A stretch of DNA of 64,000 bases, from NCBI GenBank assembly GCA_002691205.1, contig NZHD01000020.1, positions 28,995 through 92,994 on the forward strand. Reading direction: 5' to 3'. A model generated the notes under the pieces. That model was not told the origin of the DNA and made no database searches. It was given only the letters and a program-made list of their open reading frames with translations. This DNA is from Deltaproteobacteria bacterium (lineage in GTDB: Bacteria; Myxococcota_A; UBA9160; UBA4427). A program made the position numbers and the translations under genes. Position 1 is the first letter of the stretch, and each line of letters starts with the position of its first letter. Below, piece by piece: positions 1 to 10,311 of this stretch.

Positions 1-2314
1 CCTTAAAGTGAGTAAACAGCGAACGCATGCCCTCTCCGAGAGTCGTATCTCCGAAGCTTTGAACTTGGCTACCGTCGGGATCCTCTTCTTCAAAGACTCC
101 TGCGAGTTCTGCCGCTAAATCGTAATCACCCTCTTCTGAAGAAAAATTTGTTTCACTCTGTGATTCCGAGGCAAGCTCAACTGTCTCCGCAAGAGGTGTT
201 GTTATCGTGGAGTCGTCAGGCTCACTGAGCGAATCTACGAAACCCACTTCCTGCACTGGCTCCTGAGAACCCGTTTTCTCATCCACGCCGGTCACAACAA
301 AGGGCATTCCATCAGATGGGGGTTCTTCGTCGGCATCACTTTGAGGATCGAACTCAAAAAGATCCTCCGTCAAATGCTCAAGGGTTTTCTGTGCTTCACG
401 GTGAAAGAGCGGAGCGGGACCTTCTTCGACGGGCTCTCCCGCCCAAGAATCAGCCCCTTCACTCTCATGACAGTTGTCTGTCGGCTCTGACCCTTCAAAG
501 CTCAGATGCAGGTCAGGCGGCGATGTCCAATCTAAATCAAACGCACGATTTTCCGCTTCAGCCATAGACGAGGTCGCCGAGGTCAACGGCAGGAGAGCTT
601 CGCCTTCGCTCTCACGCCCCGGATCAAGCTGAACTTTTTCAAATTCCGAACTTTCGTTGCTAACACGATCGCCTTGAAACGATTCAGCTAAAAGAACTTC
701 CGGCTCATTCTCCTCAATCTCTATCCCAAGAAGATCCAAGGGCTCATCCTCACGAACTTCCCCCGCAACGAGGTCGGGATCCGCTGCCTGCCGCCCCTGA
801 TCCACATGGGATGCACTCGTCACGACAGCCTCGCTTTCGGCAGGATCACCCTCTGCGTCAAAGGAGACCTCAGCACCCGAAATGTCGAGATCGTCTTCCC
901 CTTCCAAAGCCTCCAGCTCACGTTGAATTTCAGTCGCCAAAGCCATTGAGTCTTGCGACTGCGCCAGTGAAAGAGCCTGGCCGAAAGCCTCCCGCGACTC
1001 GTTCATCTCGCCGCCTTCTGCATACGCCCGACCCAGCTGTTGCCACACCTCTGGATGTTGGGGTTCTAAGTCCGTCAACTGATGAAGACAGAGAAAAGCT
1101 TCCTCTCTTTTGCCATAGCGAAGGTAAACTCTCGCTTCGGCTAAACATTGTTCGAAATCAGGCGGATCATCCTCATCCACCACCATCGAAAGGGCTTCGC
1201 CTATCTCTTCCGTGGACTCGTGGAGATCGCCCTCCGGCTGATCTTGAGTCTGATGATCCGTCTGATTTGCATGGTCGACAATAAAGTCCTCTTCAGACAA
1301 TCGTCGAGCCGCTTCAGCCGCCACATTTTCAAGATCATCCTCACTTTCCACCTCTGCGTCCGCAAAAGGGAAATCTTCATCATTTGAATAAGAGTCCTGA
1401 TCCATTAAACCGGAAGACGAATTCGCCGAAAGCCCCGTATCCATGCCGGACTCTCCAAACACAACTTCGCCTGACAGCCTTTGCATGGCCTGGCGAGCTT
1501 TTTCGTCATCACCGCGCGAGCGATAGTAAGCCGCCATCTCACGCGTAACTTCACTCAAAAGAGCCTCTTCACCTTGATGCTTGTAAATCTCAGCCAGAAG
1601 CTCAAAATTGGCTGCCTCGCGCGATGCCACTAACGCCTTCTCGGCATAAGTTCGCGCGCGCTCGTAGTCATTGAGGGCAATCAGATCTTGGGTCAAAGAC
1701 CCTAGAGTTTGTGAGTCTTCAGGTGCCAGTTCCAATGCGCGTTGCCGAACCACAATGACTTCTTCTCCAGCGCCTTGTCGTTTTAACTCATCAGCGGCTG
1801 AATTAAATTCAGAAATCGCTTCAACGGCCAAGCCCTCTTGCACTAAAAGCTCAGCGACTTTCAGACGGCTTGTGGTATTCCCTGGATCAAGTGAAACCAT
1901 TCTTTGCAAGAGTTCTACGGCTTGCTCACGTAGACCCTCTTTGTAGTATCCATCGGCAGCCGCCTGAAAAGCGACAAGAGCGTCCGAATCCAAACCCATT
2001 CGTTGATAGAGTTCGGCCAAGGCCACTCTTGATTCATAGCGCTTCGAATCCAAAGCAAGGATTTGTTTGAGCACAGCCACGGCCCGCGCATCAAAACCTT
2101 CTTCTCGGTAGTGCAGAGCCACCTTTGAATAGTGAGAGATCGCCTCTGTCACCTGCCCCCATCTGCGATGAAGGTCTCCGATCTCAAGCAGCAGCTTGGC
2201 ATCACGAGGGTCGACGGCTAGCAAACGGCTATACTCCTTGAGTGCCTTTTGCCTCGCCCCCTTCTGAGCCTGTCGCCGGGCGGAATCTAGAACTTTGCGT
2301 TTATTGATGGCCAC
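1..2314 (-). CDS. Large tetratricopeptide-repeat protein with acidic low-complexity C-terminal half (truncated at left window edge)
   Basis: Manual translation of the minus strand from GTG at 2314 (MAINKRKVLDSARRQAQKGARQKALKEYSRLLAVDPRDAKLLLEIGDLHRRWGQ...) stays open to position 1. TPR-like helical repeats (e.g. AVAVLKQILALDSKRYESRVALAELYQRMGLDSDALVAFQ). Absent from the ORF track because it runs off the window. Confidence 0.85.
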   Translation of the reverse strand, partial: MAINKRKVLDSARRQAQKGARQKALKEYSRLLAVDPRDAKLLLEIGDLHRRWGQVTEAISHYSKVALHYREEGFDARAVAVLKQILALDSKRYESRVALAELYQRMGLDSDALVAFQAAADGYYKEGLREQAVELLQRMVSLDPGNTTSRLKVAELLVQEGLAVEAISEFNSAADELKRQGAGEEVIVVRQRALELAPEDSQTLGSLTQDLIALNDYERARTYAEKALVASREAANFELLAEIYKHQGEEALLSEVTREMAAYYRSRGDDEKARQAMQRLSGEVVFGESGMDTGLSANSSSGLMDQDSYSNDEDFPFADAEVESEDDLENVAAEAARRLSEEDFIVDHANQTDHQTQDQPEGDLHESTEEIGEALSMVVDEDDPPDFEQCLAEARVYLRYGKREEAFLCLHQLTDLEPQHPEVWQQLGRAYAEGGEMNESREAFGQALSLAQSQDSMALATEIQRELEALEGEDDLDISGAEVSFDAEGDPAESEAVVTSASHVDQGRQAADPDLVAGEVREDEPLDLLGIEIEENEPEVLLAESFQGDRVSNESSEFEKVQLDPGRESEGEALLPLTSATSSMAEAENRAFDLDWTSPPDLHLSFEGSEPTDNCHESEGADSWAGEPVEEGPAPLFHREAQKTLEHLTEDLFEFDPQSDADEEPPSDGMPFVVTGVDEKTGSQEPVQEVGFVDSLSEPDDSTITTPLAETVELASESQSETNFSSEEGDYDLAAELAGVFEEEDPDGSQVQSFGDTTLGEGMRSLFTHFK

Positions 2315-2517
2315 TTTTCCCTCACACGACGGGCGCTGCAGAGCCCAAAATGGTCACACCCCGCTCTCTTTCTATCGGCAAGCGGCAGGAGCCCTTGAGG
2401 TCCCGCAGAAAACTTCAGAGCGACAGGCTCTCGTAGGAGCATTTCTCAGAAATAGAAAAGCAGGCAGAGCCCACGTATCCAGTCAGAGCGGACTTTTCCC
2501 AACAGATGGAACGAGAT

Positions 2518-2967
2518 CTACTCTTTACGCAGATGGTCGAGCATCGCCGAGAGAGCCATGGCATACCCCTTCGCCCCTAGGCCCGAAATCACGCCGAGCG
2601 CTATTCCCGAAACATAGGAATGATGCCGAAAACTCTCGCGGGCGAACACATTGGAGATGTGTACCTCGATCACAGGGAGAGCTACAGCGGCCAGCGCGTC
2701 CCGAAGCGCCACGCTGCTATGCGTGAGTCCACCAGGATTGATCAGAATCCCATCAGCCTGGCCCATGGCCGCTTGGATGCGGTCAATCAGTTCGCCCTCA
2801 TGGTTGGATTGAAAGGCCTCGAGGCTGCAACTCATCACCTCGGCTCGCTCGACTAAGTCGGCGTTGATCTCCGCCAAAGTAATCGCCCCGTATACATCGG
2901 GCTCTCGTTGACCGAGTAAATTTAAGTTCGGCCCGTGAATGACCAGGATTCGTGGATTCGAAGACAT
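2518..2967 (-). CDS. aroQ: 3-dehydroquinate dehydratase, type II
   Basis: [21 protein letters not shown] and [17 protein letters not shown] motifs of type II DHQase; internal ATG (MSSNPRILV) preferred over ORF start 3033. Confidence 0.95.
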   Translation of the reverse strand: MSSNPRILVIHGPNLNLLGQREPDVYGAITLAEINADLVERAEVMSCSLEAFQSNHEGELIDRIQAAMGQADGILINPGGLTHSSVALRDALAAVALPVIEVHISNVFARESFRHHSYVSGIALGVISGLGAKGYAMALSAMLDHLRKE

Positions 2968-3008
2968 GTAGATTCCGACCTCTCTATCACATGGAAACAC
3001 ACCCCAGG

Positions 3009-3386
3009 TCAAATTTCCTGAAGAATGGCCCAATTTTCGCGACGCATGAGATAGCGCGCCTTGCCAAGGTTGCCATCTGGGGCCACGCCCAAAATTAAAA
3101 GAACTTCGTTATCGATTCGACTCGCGATCAAAGTGATCTTCTCAAGTCGAATCATTAACTCCATCGCAGAACCGCCTTCTATCTCTCTCGAGGTCTGCGC
3201 AAGAGTTCGAAAGGCTCTAACGATTTCAACCCCAAGCATCGACATATCTCCGCTTAAATTCGCCTCTTCGCCCCACCCTCCGGCGCCCGCCTGGCTAATT
3301 AAGAGGCCATCTTCACCAACCAAAGCAGCTCCCAGAACCCCGGGGCACTCTGAGACTATTTTCTTAAGCAGAACCTCAAAGCTCAT
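3009..3386 (-). CDS. Roadblock/LC7 domain protein (MglB-like)
   Basis: ~125 aa with [18 protein letters not shown] ... LDxxLLILGV-type roadblock pattern; overlaps the upstream TPR gene by 4 bp. Confidence 0.8.
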   Translation of the reverse strand: MSFEVLLKKIVSECPGVLGAALVGEDGLLISQAGAGGWGEEANLSGDMSMLGVEIVRAFRTLAQTSREIEGGSAMELMIRLEKITLIASRIDNEVLLILGVAPDGNLGKARYLMRRENWAILQEI

Positions 3387-4207
3387 GCTCGGCCTCGCTG
3401 AACGTTCTCAAGCCACGCGTCCAAAGTCTCCAGAACTCGATCCGAACTCTCGGGCTCTACCGTCGACTCGGGCGGAGATGACTGCGGGCAATCCTCAAAG
3501 GAAGAGGGCTCCATCACCGAGCTCAATGCATCCGGCAAAGGCGATTCTTTAGGCTTTGGTGTGAGTGCTGGCGCAGGCACTGGCAAAGAGGTGGGCTCCA
3601 AGGCCGCCTCTAAAACAACCCCTGAATCATCTAGATGCTCGCGAATCACATCCGCTCGCGTATGATCCCCCTGACGATCCAAGAGACCGGCCATGGTCTG
3701 AGTCGCAAAAGCGGATGATCGGCCCAAGGCGAAAACCGAATCTGAGCCCGCACGTGAACGTGACCGTTTCACAGTCTCAGCCCCAGCCGCTTCCTGACCC
3801 CTCTCAGCGTCCGACTGGAAAGCCTTACCCTCGGGCACCCATGCTTCGCCCAAACCCGCCAAAGGACTCACTGAAGGCTGCTCAACATTCGAATCACGCG
3901 CCGAATTCGCGGATCCTTCCACCTGAGGGCCTGGCTGCGACACCAATGGGTCCAGAAAGCGCTCAAGCTGACGTGAGGCGGCCTGAGTCTCTTCAAGTTC
4001 AAGCAGAGTCAAGGCTAACGTCACTCTGGCCACATGGAGTGCTGGGGCGCGGTCAAGTAACGCCTCCGCGATCCGACGAGCCTCCGCGGTACGTCCCTCT
4101 CTCCGGGCCTGGTCCGCCCTGGAAAGTAGCTTTAGATCTTCAGCAGATTGACCGTGCAGTTCGTGCATCTCAGCATCTGTCTGTCCGCGTCGCTTGCCTC
4201 TGCCCAT
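3383..4207 (-). CDS. TPR-like protein with proline-rich linker, partner gene of the Roadblock protein
   Basis: N-terminal TPR-like helices, FATQTMAGLLDRQGDHTRADVIREHL repeat, C-terminal [13 protein letters not shown]; translationally coupled to the downstream roadblock gene. Confidence 0.6.
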   Translation of the reverse strand: MGRGKRRGQTDAEMHELHGQSAEDLKLLSRADQARREGRTAEARRIAEALLDRAPALHVARVTLALTLLELEETQAASRQLERFLDPLVSQPGPQVEGSANSARDSNVEQPSVSPLAGLGEAWVPEGKAFQSDAERGQEAAGAETVKRSRSRAGSDSVFALGRSSAFATQTMAGLLDRQGDHTRADVIREHLDDSGVVLEAALEPTSLPVPAPALTPKPKESPLPDALSSVMEPSSFEDCPQSSPPESTVEPESSDRVLETLDAWLENVQRGRA

Positions 4208-4299
4208 GGAAGGCTTTCCCCCTAGACTTCAGTATAGAAGACCTATCGAGAATCGCGTATCCCCGGCCAAAGAGGTTCTCCAGAGTCCTAGTTCGCCGC

Positions 4300-7200
4300 C
4301 TACTGAGCCGAAGCAAGTGCTGGATTGACGACAATCCGAGGTGTGACGAAGATCAGGAGTTCCTTGCGCTTGTCGGACACCTGTCTTGACATGAATGCCT
4401 TGCCTATGAACGGGATTTTACTGAGGTAGGGAACCCGTGACTCACGTGTCGATTTCTCGATAGTATAAATTCCACCAATCACGAGCGTCTGACCGTCCTT
4501 CACTAAGGTTTCAGTTTGAGCCTGATTCTTCGCAATCGCCGGAGAACCCGTCGGGGTGGGCACGGATGAATCCGGAGCGTTTCGCGTCACTTCAAGGGCC
4601 ATAATAATGCTCTTGTCGGAGGTAATATGAGGCGTCACCTGAAGACTTAAGACGGCATCGATAAACTCGAGTTTTGCGTCGCCGCTTTCAAAAGTCTGGA
4701 AGGGAATAGATACTCCTTGCTCGATAATGGCCTCTCGATTATCGAGCGTCACAATCCGAGGGCTCGAAATCACTTTCCCCTCCCCGGCCTGCTCCATCGC
4801 CTGGATATGAACATCCACCTGCATCTTATCGTCGAGCAGAAAAGCGCCAAAGTTCACTGTGCCGGTAGCCGCGCTCGTAATAGGATTGCCCACAACCACA
4901 TTGTTCTGACCCGCAAACTTAAAGTTTTCACTGCCGAGGTCAGTCCGGACTGAACCCGGATTAAATCCGTCTACATAGGGTTGAGACCCAAAACTCCAGG
5001 TGCTTCCCAACTCACGTGCAAAGTCCAAGTTCGCTTCGACAATTTTAGCTTCGATCATCACCTGAGGTGTCTGAGTATCAATGGCTCGAATCAGTGCAAC
5101 CGACTCTTCTATTACGCTCGGAATATCTTTGATGATCACCGTGTTGGTGCGAACATCTGTATTCACTGTGCCTCGTGGTGAAAGCAGCCGACTCACTAAA
5201 GTTTTCATTTCTTTTACATCCGCATAATTGACGGGCTGAAGCTTAATCTCAAGGTCTTCCAACTTTTCCTTTTGTCGACGTTCCTGGAGTCGGTTCTCCT
5301 CTTCGACCTTCAACATCTCTTGAGGAGCAATCCGCAAAACATTCCCTACACGAACAAAGCCCAGCCCCTTCGTCAACAATATGACATCCAGCGCCTGATC
5401 CCATGGGACATCTACCAAGCGAATGGTAATCGCCCCCTTGACCTCGTCTCCAGCAATAATGTTAAGGTCGCTGACCTCAGCGATCAAACGTAATACATCC
5501 GAGATTAGAACTTCTTTAAAGTCGAGTGAGATTCGCCGGCCGTTATAACGCTTGCCGTCAATCAGTCCTCCCTCTGTCAAGACGTCCACCGATGCAGGGA
5601 CTTCGAGAGCGGCCGGCACAGCCTTAGTCTTCTTTTTTTGCTCAGCCAACGAGGACGAAACACGAGCCTTCTCTGTCCGAGCCTCAGCTTCACCAAGAAC
5701 CGCCGCAACGGCATGCGGATCGGCTGTCCCCTGAGCGACACCCCGCTCCAATTCTGAAACCGGCGCGGTATCAGGATCCACATCCTTCCCCGGTAAACTG
5801 GCGGAATCCGTAGGAAGGCGCCCCTCCATCTCCAATCGATTCGCATAGGTTTCTTCTTCTGAAAGAAAAGCTGGCTCGTCTGGCAAAAAAGCAGGCGGCG
5901 CGCTCGCCGCGAGCCCAGTGTTTTCAAAGTCAACCATCAAGACCGTTGAACGACGAGTCACTTTCGGCGCGAGACCCTTCGCCCTTCGCATGACGACGCG
6001 GACCTCACTTCCATCAAGCTCAGGCTGCTCAAAAGTTGTCACCAGCGAGACCGGCCCTCCCGACTCTGGCGTAATTCGCTCGCCCGTGTCCCCCGCAAAT
6101 CGAGCGTTAGAGATCTGGATCATCACGGTTTCGGCATCGGGCTCATACACGGCGTACTCAACCTCAGCATCTGTCAAAATAGCGACACGATCTCGATCAG
6201 CCGTTCGCTCAAACTGAAGTCCAAAAACTTCAGCCATTGAGGAAACCTTTACTTTATTGGACCGCGCAGCCTCGGCGGACCGAGTCTCAATAAATCCCAC
6301 TCGCGCATCCGATGACTTCTCACCGGCCAGGGAGTCCACTTTGTGAGGCTCCGACTTTTTAGACGGAGACGGAACCTGGGCCTCCAGGGGTGCAGGCGAT
6401 GCCGGAACAGGAGACGCAGACTCGCCTGAAGAAGCGAGCTTCACTTCAGCAGATCCAGCCCCCTCATCCACCTTGACCTCCGCAGCCTCTGACTTCGCCT
6501 TGGTGGTCTTCACTACATCTGGCAAGGCGGGATCACTTACACTCAGAGCGGCTGAGGGAATTTCGGTCCTAGACGGCTCTTCGGCCAACTGGATATCTTC
6601 AGACGACTCACTCGGCGTAGTCAGATTAGGCGCCACGTCACCGACTGCCAGCTCCACTTCGCCCTGAGCTATCTCTACAGATTCCCCCATCAGTAGCTTA
6701 GAGAATGCATTCTCTAATTCAGGCCCGTCCCCTAGGCTCACATAAAGACCCTGCGGAGATGAAACCATTCGTGGATGACCAAAGTCGACGGGCTGCTCTC
6801 CTCCATCAAGAACAATTCTGATTTTATCCGGATGGGTACCTATTCTTACTCGACTCACCTGTTCGCTATCCACCGCGAAACGATCTCGAGTCACTCCATT
6901 TTTTACCCCCGCAACATCAATCACAAGTCGATCAGGATCCTCAAGCGGAAAGTACGAGGCTTCACTCAAAAGACCATCGGCCCGCAGATGAACCACAACC
7001 CCGCCGGCTAAAGGCCATGCTTTTACACTCTCAAGCGTGGTCGCAGCCAATTGATCCATATTTTCGTTTTCGAGAATGGTTTCCTCTTGAGTCGTCTCAG
7101 CCATCACCCGAAGCTCTACGACCTCCAAGGAAGAAGTGTCGTCAGAGCTGTCTAAAGTCACTTCCATACGATCTTCACGGATCTCCGACGAGGAAATCTC

Positions 7201-7458
7201 GGCCGTGCCCTCGGCCACAACCTGAACCTCCGCGTTCAGTTCAGCTTCGAGTATGGACTCCGCCAATGCCCAGGGATCCGAGGACTCCAAGGCCTGCTCA
7301 GCCTCTAAAGCGCTGATAGCTTCTCCGGTCGTATCGCTCACAGAGTCAGCCAAGGTACCCGTAGAACTGAGGAAAAAAATCGCCCAGGCCGCGGATGTTG
7401 CAAAGATCACTGTTCGTTTCATGCTATCTCCAAGCATCGAAGTCCTCATCGGAATCAC
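4300..7458 (-). CDS. pilQ: Type IV pilus secretin PilQ with N-terminal AMIN-type domains
   Basis: C-terminal secretin signatures (VMIEAKIVEANLDFARELG, GGIYTIEKSTRESRVPYLSKIPFIGKAF, KRKELLIFVTPRIV); STN domain ISLDFKEVLISDVLRLIAEVSDLNII; likely start at MKRTVIF (about 7422) with signal peptide. Confidence 0.96.
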   Translation of the reverse strand: MIPMRTSMLGDSMKRTVIFATSAAWAIFFLSSTGTLADSVSDTTGEAISALEAEQALESSDPWALAESILEAELNAEVQVVAEGTAEISSSEIREDRMEVTLDSSDDTSSLEVVELRVMAETTQEETILENENMDQLAATTLESVKAWPLAGGVVVHLRADGLLSEASYFPLEDPDRLVIDVAGVKNGVTRDRFAVDSEQVSRVRIGTHPDKIRIVLDGGEQPVDFGHPRMVSSPQGLYVSLGDGPELENAFSKLLMGESVEIAQGEVELAVGDVAPNLTTPSESSEDIQLAEEPSRTEIPSAALSVSDPALPDVVKTTKAKSEAAEVKVDEGAGSAEVKLASSGESASPVPASPAPLEAQVPSPSKKSEPHKVDSLAGEKSSDARVGFIETRSAEAARSNKVKVSSMAEVFGLQFERTADRDRVAILTDAEVEYAVYEPDAETVMIQISNARFAGDTGERITPESGGPVSLVTTFEQPELDGSEVRVVMRRAKGLAPKVTRRSTVLMVDFENTGLAASAPPAFLPDEPAFLSEEETYANRLEMEGRLPTDSASLPGKDVDPDTAPVSELERGVAQGTADPHAVAAVLGEAEARTEKARVSSSLAEQKKKTKAVPAALEVPASVDVLTEGGLIDGKRYNGRRISLDFKEVLISDVLRLIAEVSDLNIIAGDEVKGAITIRLVDVPWDQALDVILLTKGLGFVRVGNVLRIAPQEMLKVEEENRLQERRQKEKLEDLEIKLQPVNYADVKEMKTLVSRLLSPRGTVNTDVRTNTVIIKDIPSVIEESVALIRAIDTQTPQVMIEAKIVEANLDFARELGSTWSFGSQPYVDGFNPGSVRTDLGSENFKFAGQNNVVVGNPITSAATGTVNFGAFLLDDKMQVDVHIQAMEQAGEGKVISSPRIVTLDNREAIIEQGVSIPFQTFESGDAKLEFIDAVLSLQVTPHITSDKSIIMALEVTRNAPDSSVPTPTGSPAIAKNQAQTETLVKDGQTLVIGGIYTIEKSTRESRVPYLSKIPFIGKAFMSRQVSDKRKELLIFVTPRIVVNPALASAQ

Positions 7459-8030
7459 CCTTCCTGGTTCCCGCGAATTCGCATCTCTACGTCTTTCGTA
7501 CTCTGATGACCTTCGAAATCAACGTACGTCTCTCTCACGCTCACCATGCTGTCTGAGATGGCCATTACCCGGCCACGATTTTTCCCGACCTGCGAACCCG
7601 CATGCAGAACGAAGGCACGGCCTCCAGGGTCTGCGATGAGCGCTCGGGCATTGTTCGTATCCCAAACCACCGCAACAACAGACAATTGACTTAGCTCATA
7701 ATCTGCCAACGGACCCAGCGGGGCCTTAAAGTCTTCAGACTCATCAAACTGGAAGGATCGAAACGGGTCGCGTCGATCTCCTTGACCATAAGACAAACCG
7801 GCGAGGACATTCATCGAGTCAGAATTTTTGTTCTTAAGTCGCCCCGCCTGTCCACCTACCTGACCCACACCCGCACCTGCTTTCGCCAAAGAAGTCTTCA
7901 TTTGATCACGGCGCGAAGCAAAATCTTCCACCTTAGTCGCGGTACTGGGAGCCGGCTCTGAACAGCTCACAACTAGGCTGGCCATCGCTAGGGTTAATCC
8001 AAATCTCACTAGGGAGGTTGAAAAAAACAT
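7455..8030 (-). CDS. pilP: Type IV pilus assembly lipoprotein PilP
   Basis: Lipobox-like LVVSCS; RDPFRSF and YELSQLSVVAVVWD; position between pilO and pilQ; internal start MFFSTSLV. Confidence 0.9.
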   Translation of the reverse strand: MFFSTSLVRFGLTLAMASLVVSCSEPAPSTATKVEDFASRRDQMKTSLAKAGAGVGQVGGQAGRLKNKNSDSMNVLAGLSYGQGDRRDPFRSFQFDESEDFKAPLGPLADYELSQLSVVAVVWDTNNARALIADPGGRAFVLHAGSQVGKNRGRVMAISDSMVSVRETYVDFEGHQSTKDVEMRIRGNQEG

Positions 8031-8031
8031 T

Positions 8032-8631
8032 TTATACACTCGCCTTCTCGCCCAAGAACCTGAAAGTCGTCGCGGTGCCTTCAGCACGGAGAATTGTGCC
8101 GGCCTGAGATTCATCTAACACTTCAACCTCAAACTCACCGACGTTGACGATTCGGGGCAGAATGCCCACCCGCTCAAAAAATCGAGCCATGTCGTGATAA
8201 CTGCCTTCGACTTTGAGCTGAAAGGGAACCTCTGCATAAAAATCATGAGGCACCTCAGGCTCACGCTCGATTGATTTAATCGTGACGCCGACCTGCTTTC
8301 CCGCCGTACTGATGTCCCGGAGCAAATCATCGAATTGCTTGCTATCCGGCAACTGACGAAGAGCTCGTTTAAAGTCCACTTGAAGAGCATCTACTTCAGC
8401 CTCAAACTCAGCTAAATTAGCGGCCACGGCTCGAACACTCGCCAATTTTCTCTGTAAAGCCTTCGCGTGCTCTAAACGCTGGGAAACTTCGACCGCTTGA
8501 GGCTGGTACAAAAAGAAGCCGTACCCAATTAGCCCCGCCACCAAAAGTGCCGCGATCCCTCCCAGGCGCACCGACTTCGGAAGCCTAACGAGCTTCTCCA
8601 TGCGTTGTTCGTAATCGAATCCCAATTCCAT
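8032..8631 (-). CDS. pilO: Type IV pilus assembly protein PilO
   Basis: Single N-terminal TM, coiled coil, LPDSKQFDDLLRDISTAGKQVGV ... FYAEVPFQLKVEGSYHDMARFFERVG. Confidence 0.93.
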   Translation of the reverse strand: MELGFDYEQRMEKLVRLPKSVRLGGIAALLVAGLIGYGFFLYQPQAVEVSQRLEHAKALQRKLASVRAVAANLAEFEAEVDALQVDFKRALRQLPDSKQFDDLLRDISTAGKQVGVTIKSIEREPEVPHDFYAEVPFQLKVEGSYHDMARFFERVGILPRIVNVGEFEVEVLDESQAGTILRAEGTATTFRFLGEKASV

Positions 8632-8641
8632 ATCGATACTC

Positions 8642-9232
8642 CTACGCGCCTGCTGCGTCAGTCGAAAGATTCGAATCTTTCGTCAAATCAGGAATCACGA
8701 GGTCAGTGCTAATCTCGAACTCGACTAAGCGCACTCCCTCGAGTGCGGTGTCCCCGTCCGTTTTAATCAAGTCAACGTTTCCAAAATACTCGGAAGCCCC
8801 GAGAGACTTAAGGAAATCCGCAATCACATCATTATCAAGGCTATTTCCGTGCAAAAGCAACCGACCGCCTTGGGCAGTGATCTGAGTCAGCCAAAGCCTT
8901 TCCGGAGTTCGGCGAGCCAGTTCATCAAAAACGCGAACAGGTCCCTTTCGAGCTAGATCAAGGCGATGAATCACAGCCAACTTTTCCTCTAGGCCCGCCT
9001 TCTTTCTTCGAAATTCAGCCACCTGATCCTGCTGTGGTTTAAACTTCGCGATATCGCTTTCAAGCTGCCCAATGCTGATATTGACTTGATCCAGCTGAGA
9101 AGTGATTCGAAGGTCCATCATCGCAGCGATCATCAGAGCGAGAAGTGATCCCAGCAAAAAAACAATTAAACTCTCACGGAGATCAGCAACCCGCTTCGCT
9201 TCGCGATGGGGTAGTAGGTTAATTTCCAACAT
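8642..9232 (-). CDS. pilN: Type IV pilus assembly protein PilN
   Basis: MLEINLLPHREAKR N-terminal motif, one TM, fimbrial assembly domain; operon position. Confidence 0.94.
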   Translation of the reverse strand: MLEINLLPHREAKRVADLRESLIVFLLGSLLALMIAAMMDLRITSQLDQVNISIGQLESDIAKFKPQQDQVAEFRRKKAGLEEKLAVIHRLDLARKGPVRVFDELARRTPERLWLTQITAQGGRLLLHGNSLDNDVIADFLKSLGASEYFGNVDLIKTDGDTALEGVRLVEFEISTDLVIPDLTKDSNLSTDAAGA

Positions 9233-10311
9233 TAGTGCTGGACCCTCCGAGCTGCGAGACCGACACTTACACCCAGAGACGGTGCAATCTGACGAAGGAA
9301 TTCCGGGTCAAAACGCGTGTTGGGAACCATTCTGGCCAGTGGATCCAGGACATCCACTTCAAATCCGGTTCGCTCACGGAATGTATTCACGAAGCCAGAC
9401 ATCTGAGCTCCGCCTCCACACAACATCACTCTTTCAATACGACTCTCCGCTGAGGTTGCGGTAAAAAAATCAAGGGAACGAGAGATTTCGCCCACCAATC
9501 CATCGGTCATCGAGCGGATTGCATGCTCCACCTCTTGAGGGACCAACTCTTGACTATCCTCACCCACCGAAGTGCCGCATTTGATCTTCTCGGCTTCATC
9601 AAAACTAATCGACAATGCTTTTTGAATCTGCTCCGTATATTGACTTCCACCCGTTGTAATGTCTCGAGTAAACGCTGGCACGCCATTCTGAGTCACGTTG
9701 ATATTCACGACCTGCGCACCAATATTTACAAGGGCCGTAACCCCTTCGGGCTCAGCCGCGTAATTCAACTCATGCGCATTCTCGACGGCGAATGAAGCCA
9801 CATCGATAGCCACGGGCGTAAGACCAGCCTCTGAAATCACCTGAACATAGTCGTCAATCAAATCACGCTTGGCCGCCACCAGAAGCACTTCCATATTCTC
9901 GTCTGACGAACCATCCTCCAAGATCTGAAAATCTAGATTGACCTCGTTCACATCAAAAGGAATATACTGCTCAGCTTCCCACTGAATCTGATCGGCTAAT
10001 TCTTCACGACTCATCGTAGGGAGACTGACCTTCTTCACGATGACTGAAAGACCAGACACTGCCGCCACGACTTCTTTACTCTCGATTCGACCGTTTTCCA
10101 CCGCTTCTCGTATGGAATCAACAATGGCTCCGGCATTGAGGAATGCGCCTTGAACAATGGATTCGGCGGGCATCTGGGCCACGCCCAATCCCTTGAGATC
10201 AAAGCCTTTGTCGGGGCCCCTCAAACCCACCTCCACGGCCTTAACTGAACTGGAACCAATATCGAGTCCCATGACAGACTTTTTCCCAAATCGTGGCCAC
10301 GACAGATTCAC
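9232..10311 (-). CDS. pilM: Type IV pilus assembly ATPase PilM (FtsA-like)
   Basis: VMGLDIGSSSVKAVEV; TALVNIGAQVVNINV; VMLCGGGAQMSGF. Confidence 0.96.
   Translation of the reverse strand: MNLSWPRFGKKSVMGLDIGSSSVKAVEVGLRGPDKGFDLKGLGVAQMPAESIVQGAFLNAGAIVDSIREAVENGRIESKEVVAAVSGLSVIVKKVSLPTMSREELADQIQWEAEQYIPFDVNEVNLDFQILEDGSSDENMEVLLVAAKRDLIDDYVQVISEAGLTPVAIDVASFAVENAHELNYAAEPEGVTALVNIGAQVVNINVTQNGVPAFTRDITTGGSQYTEQIQKALSISFDEAEKIKCGTSVGEDSQELVPQEVEHAIRSMTDGLVGEISRSLDFFTATSAESRIERVMLCGGGAQMSGFVNTFRERTGFEVDVLDPLARMVPNTRFDPEFLRQIAPSLGVSVGLAARRVQH

Noticed and set aside
811-1284. 157-aa + strand ORF
   Set aside because: Antisense to the well-supported TPR CDS; low-complexity Pro/Arg-rich translation typical of shadow ORFs
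3565-4389. 274-aa + strand ORF
   Set aside because: Antisense to the TPR-like gene and pilQ 3' end; no recognisable motifs, Pro/Ser/Arg rich
5577-5933. 118-aa minus ORF inside pilQ
   Set aside because: Out-of-frame ORF within pilQ coding sequence; no family signal
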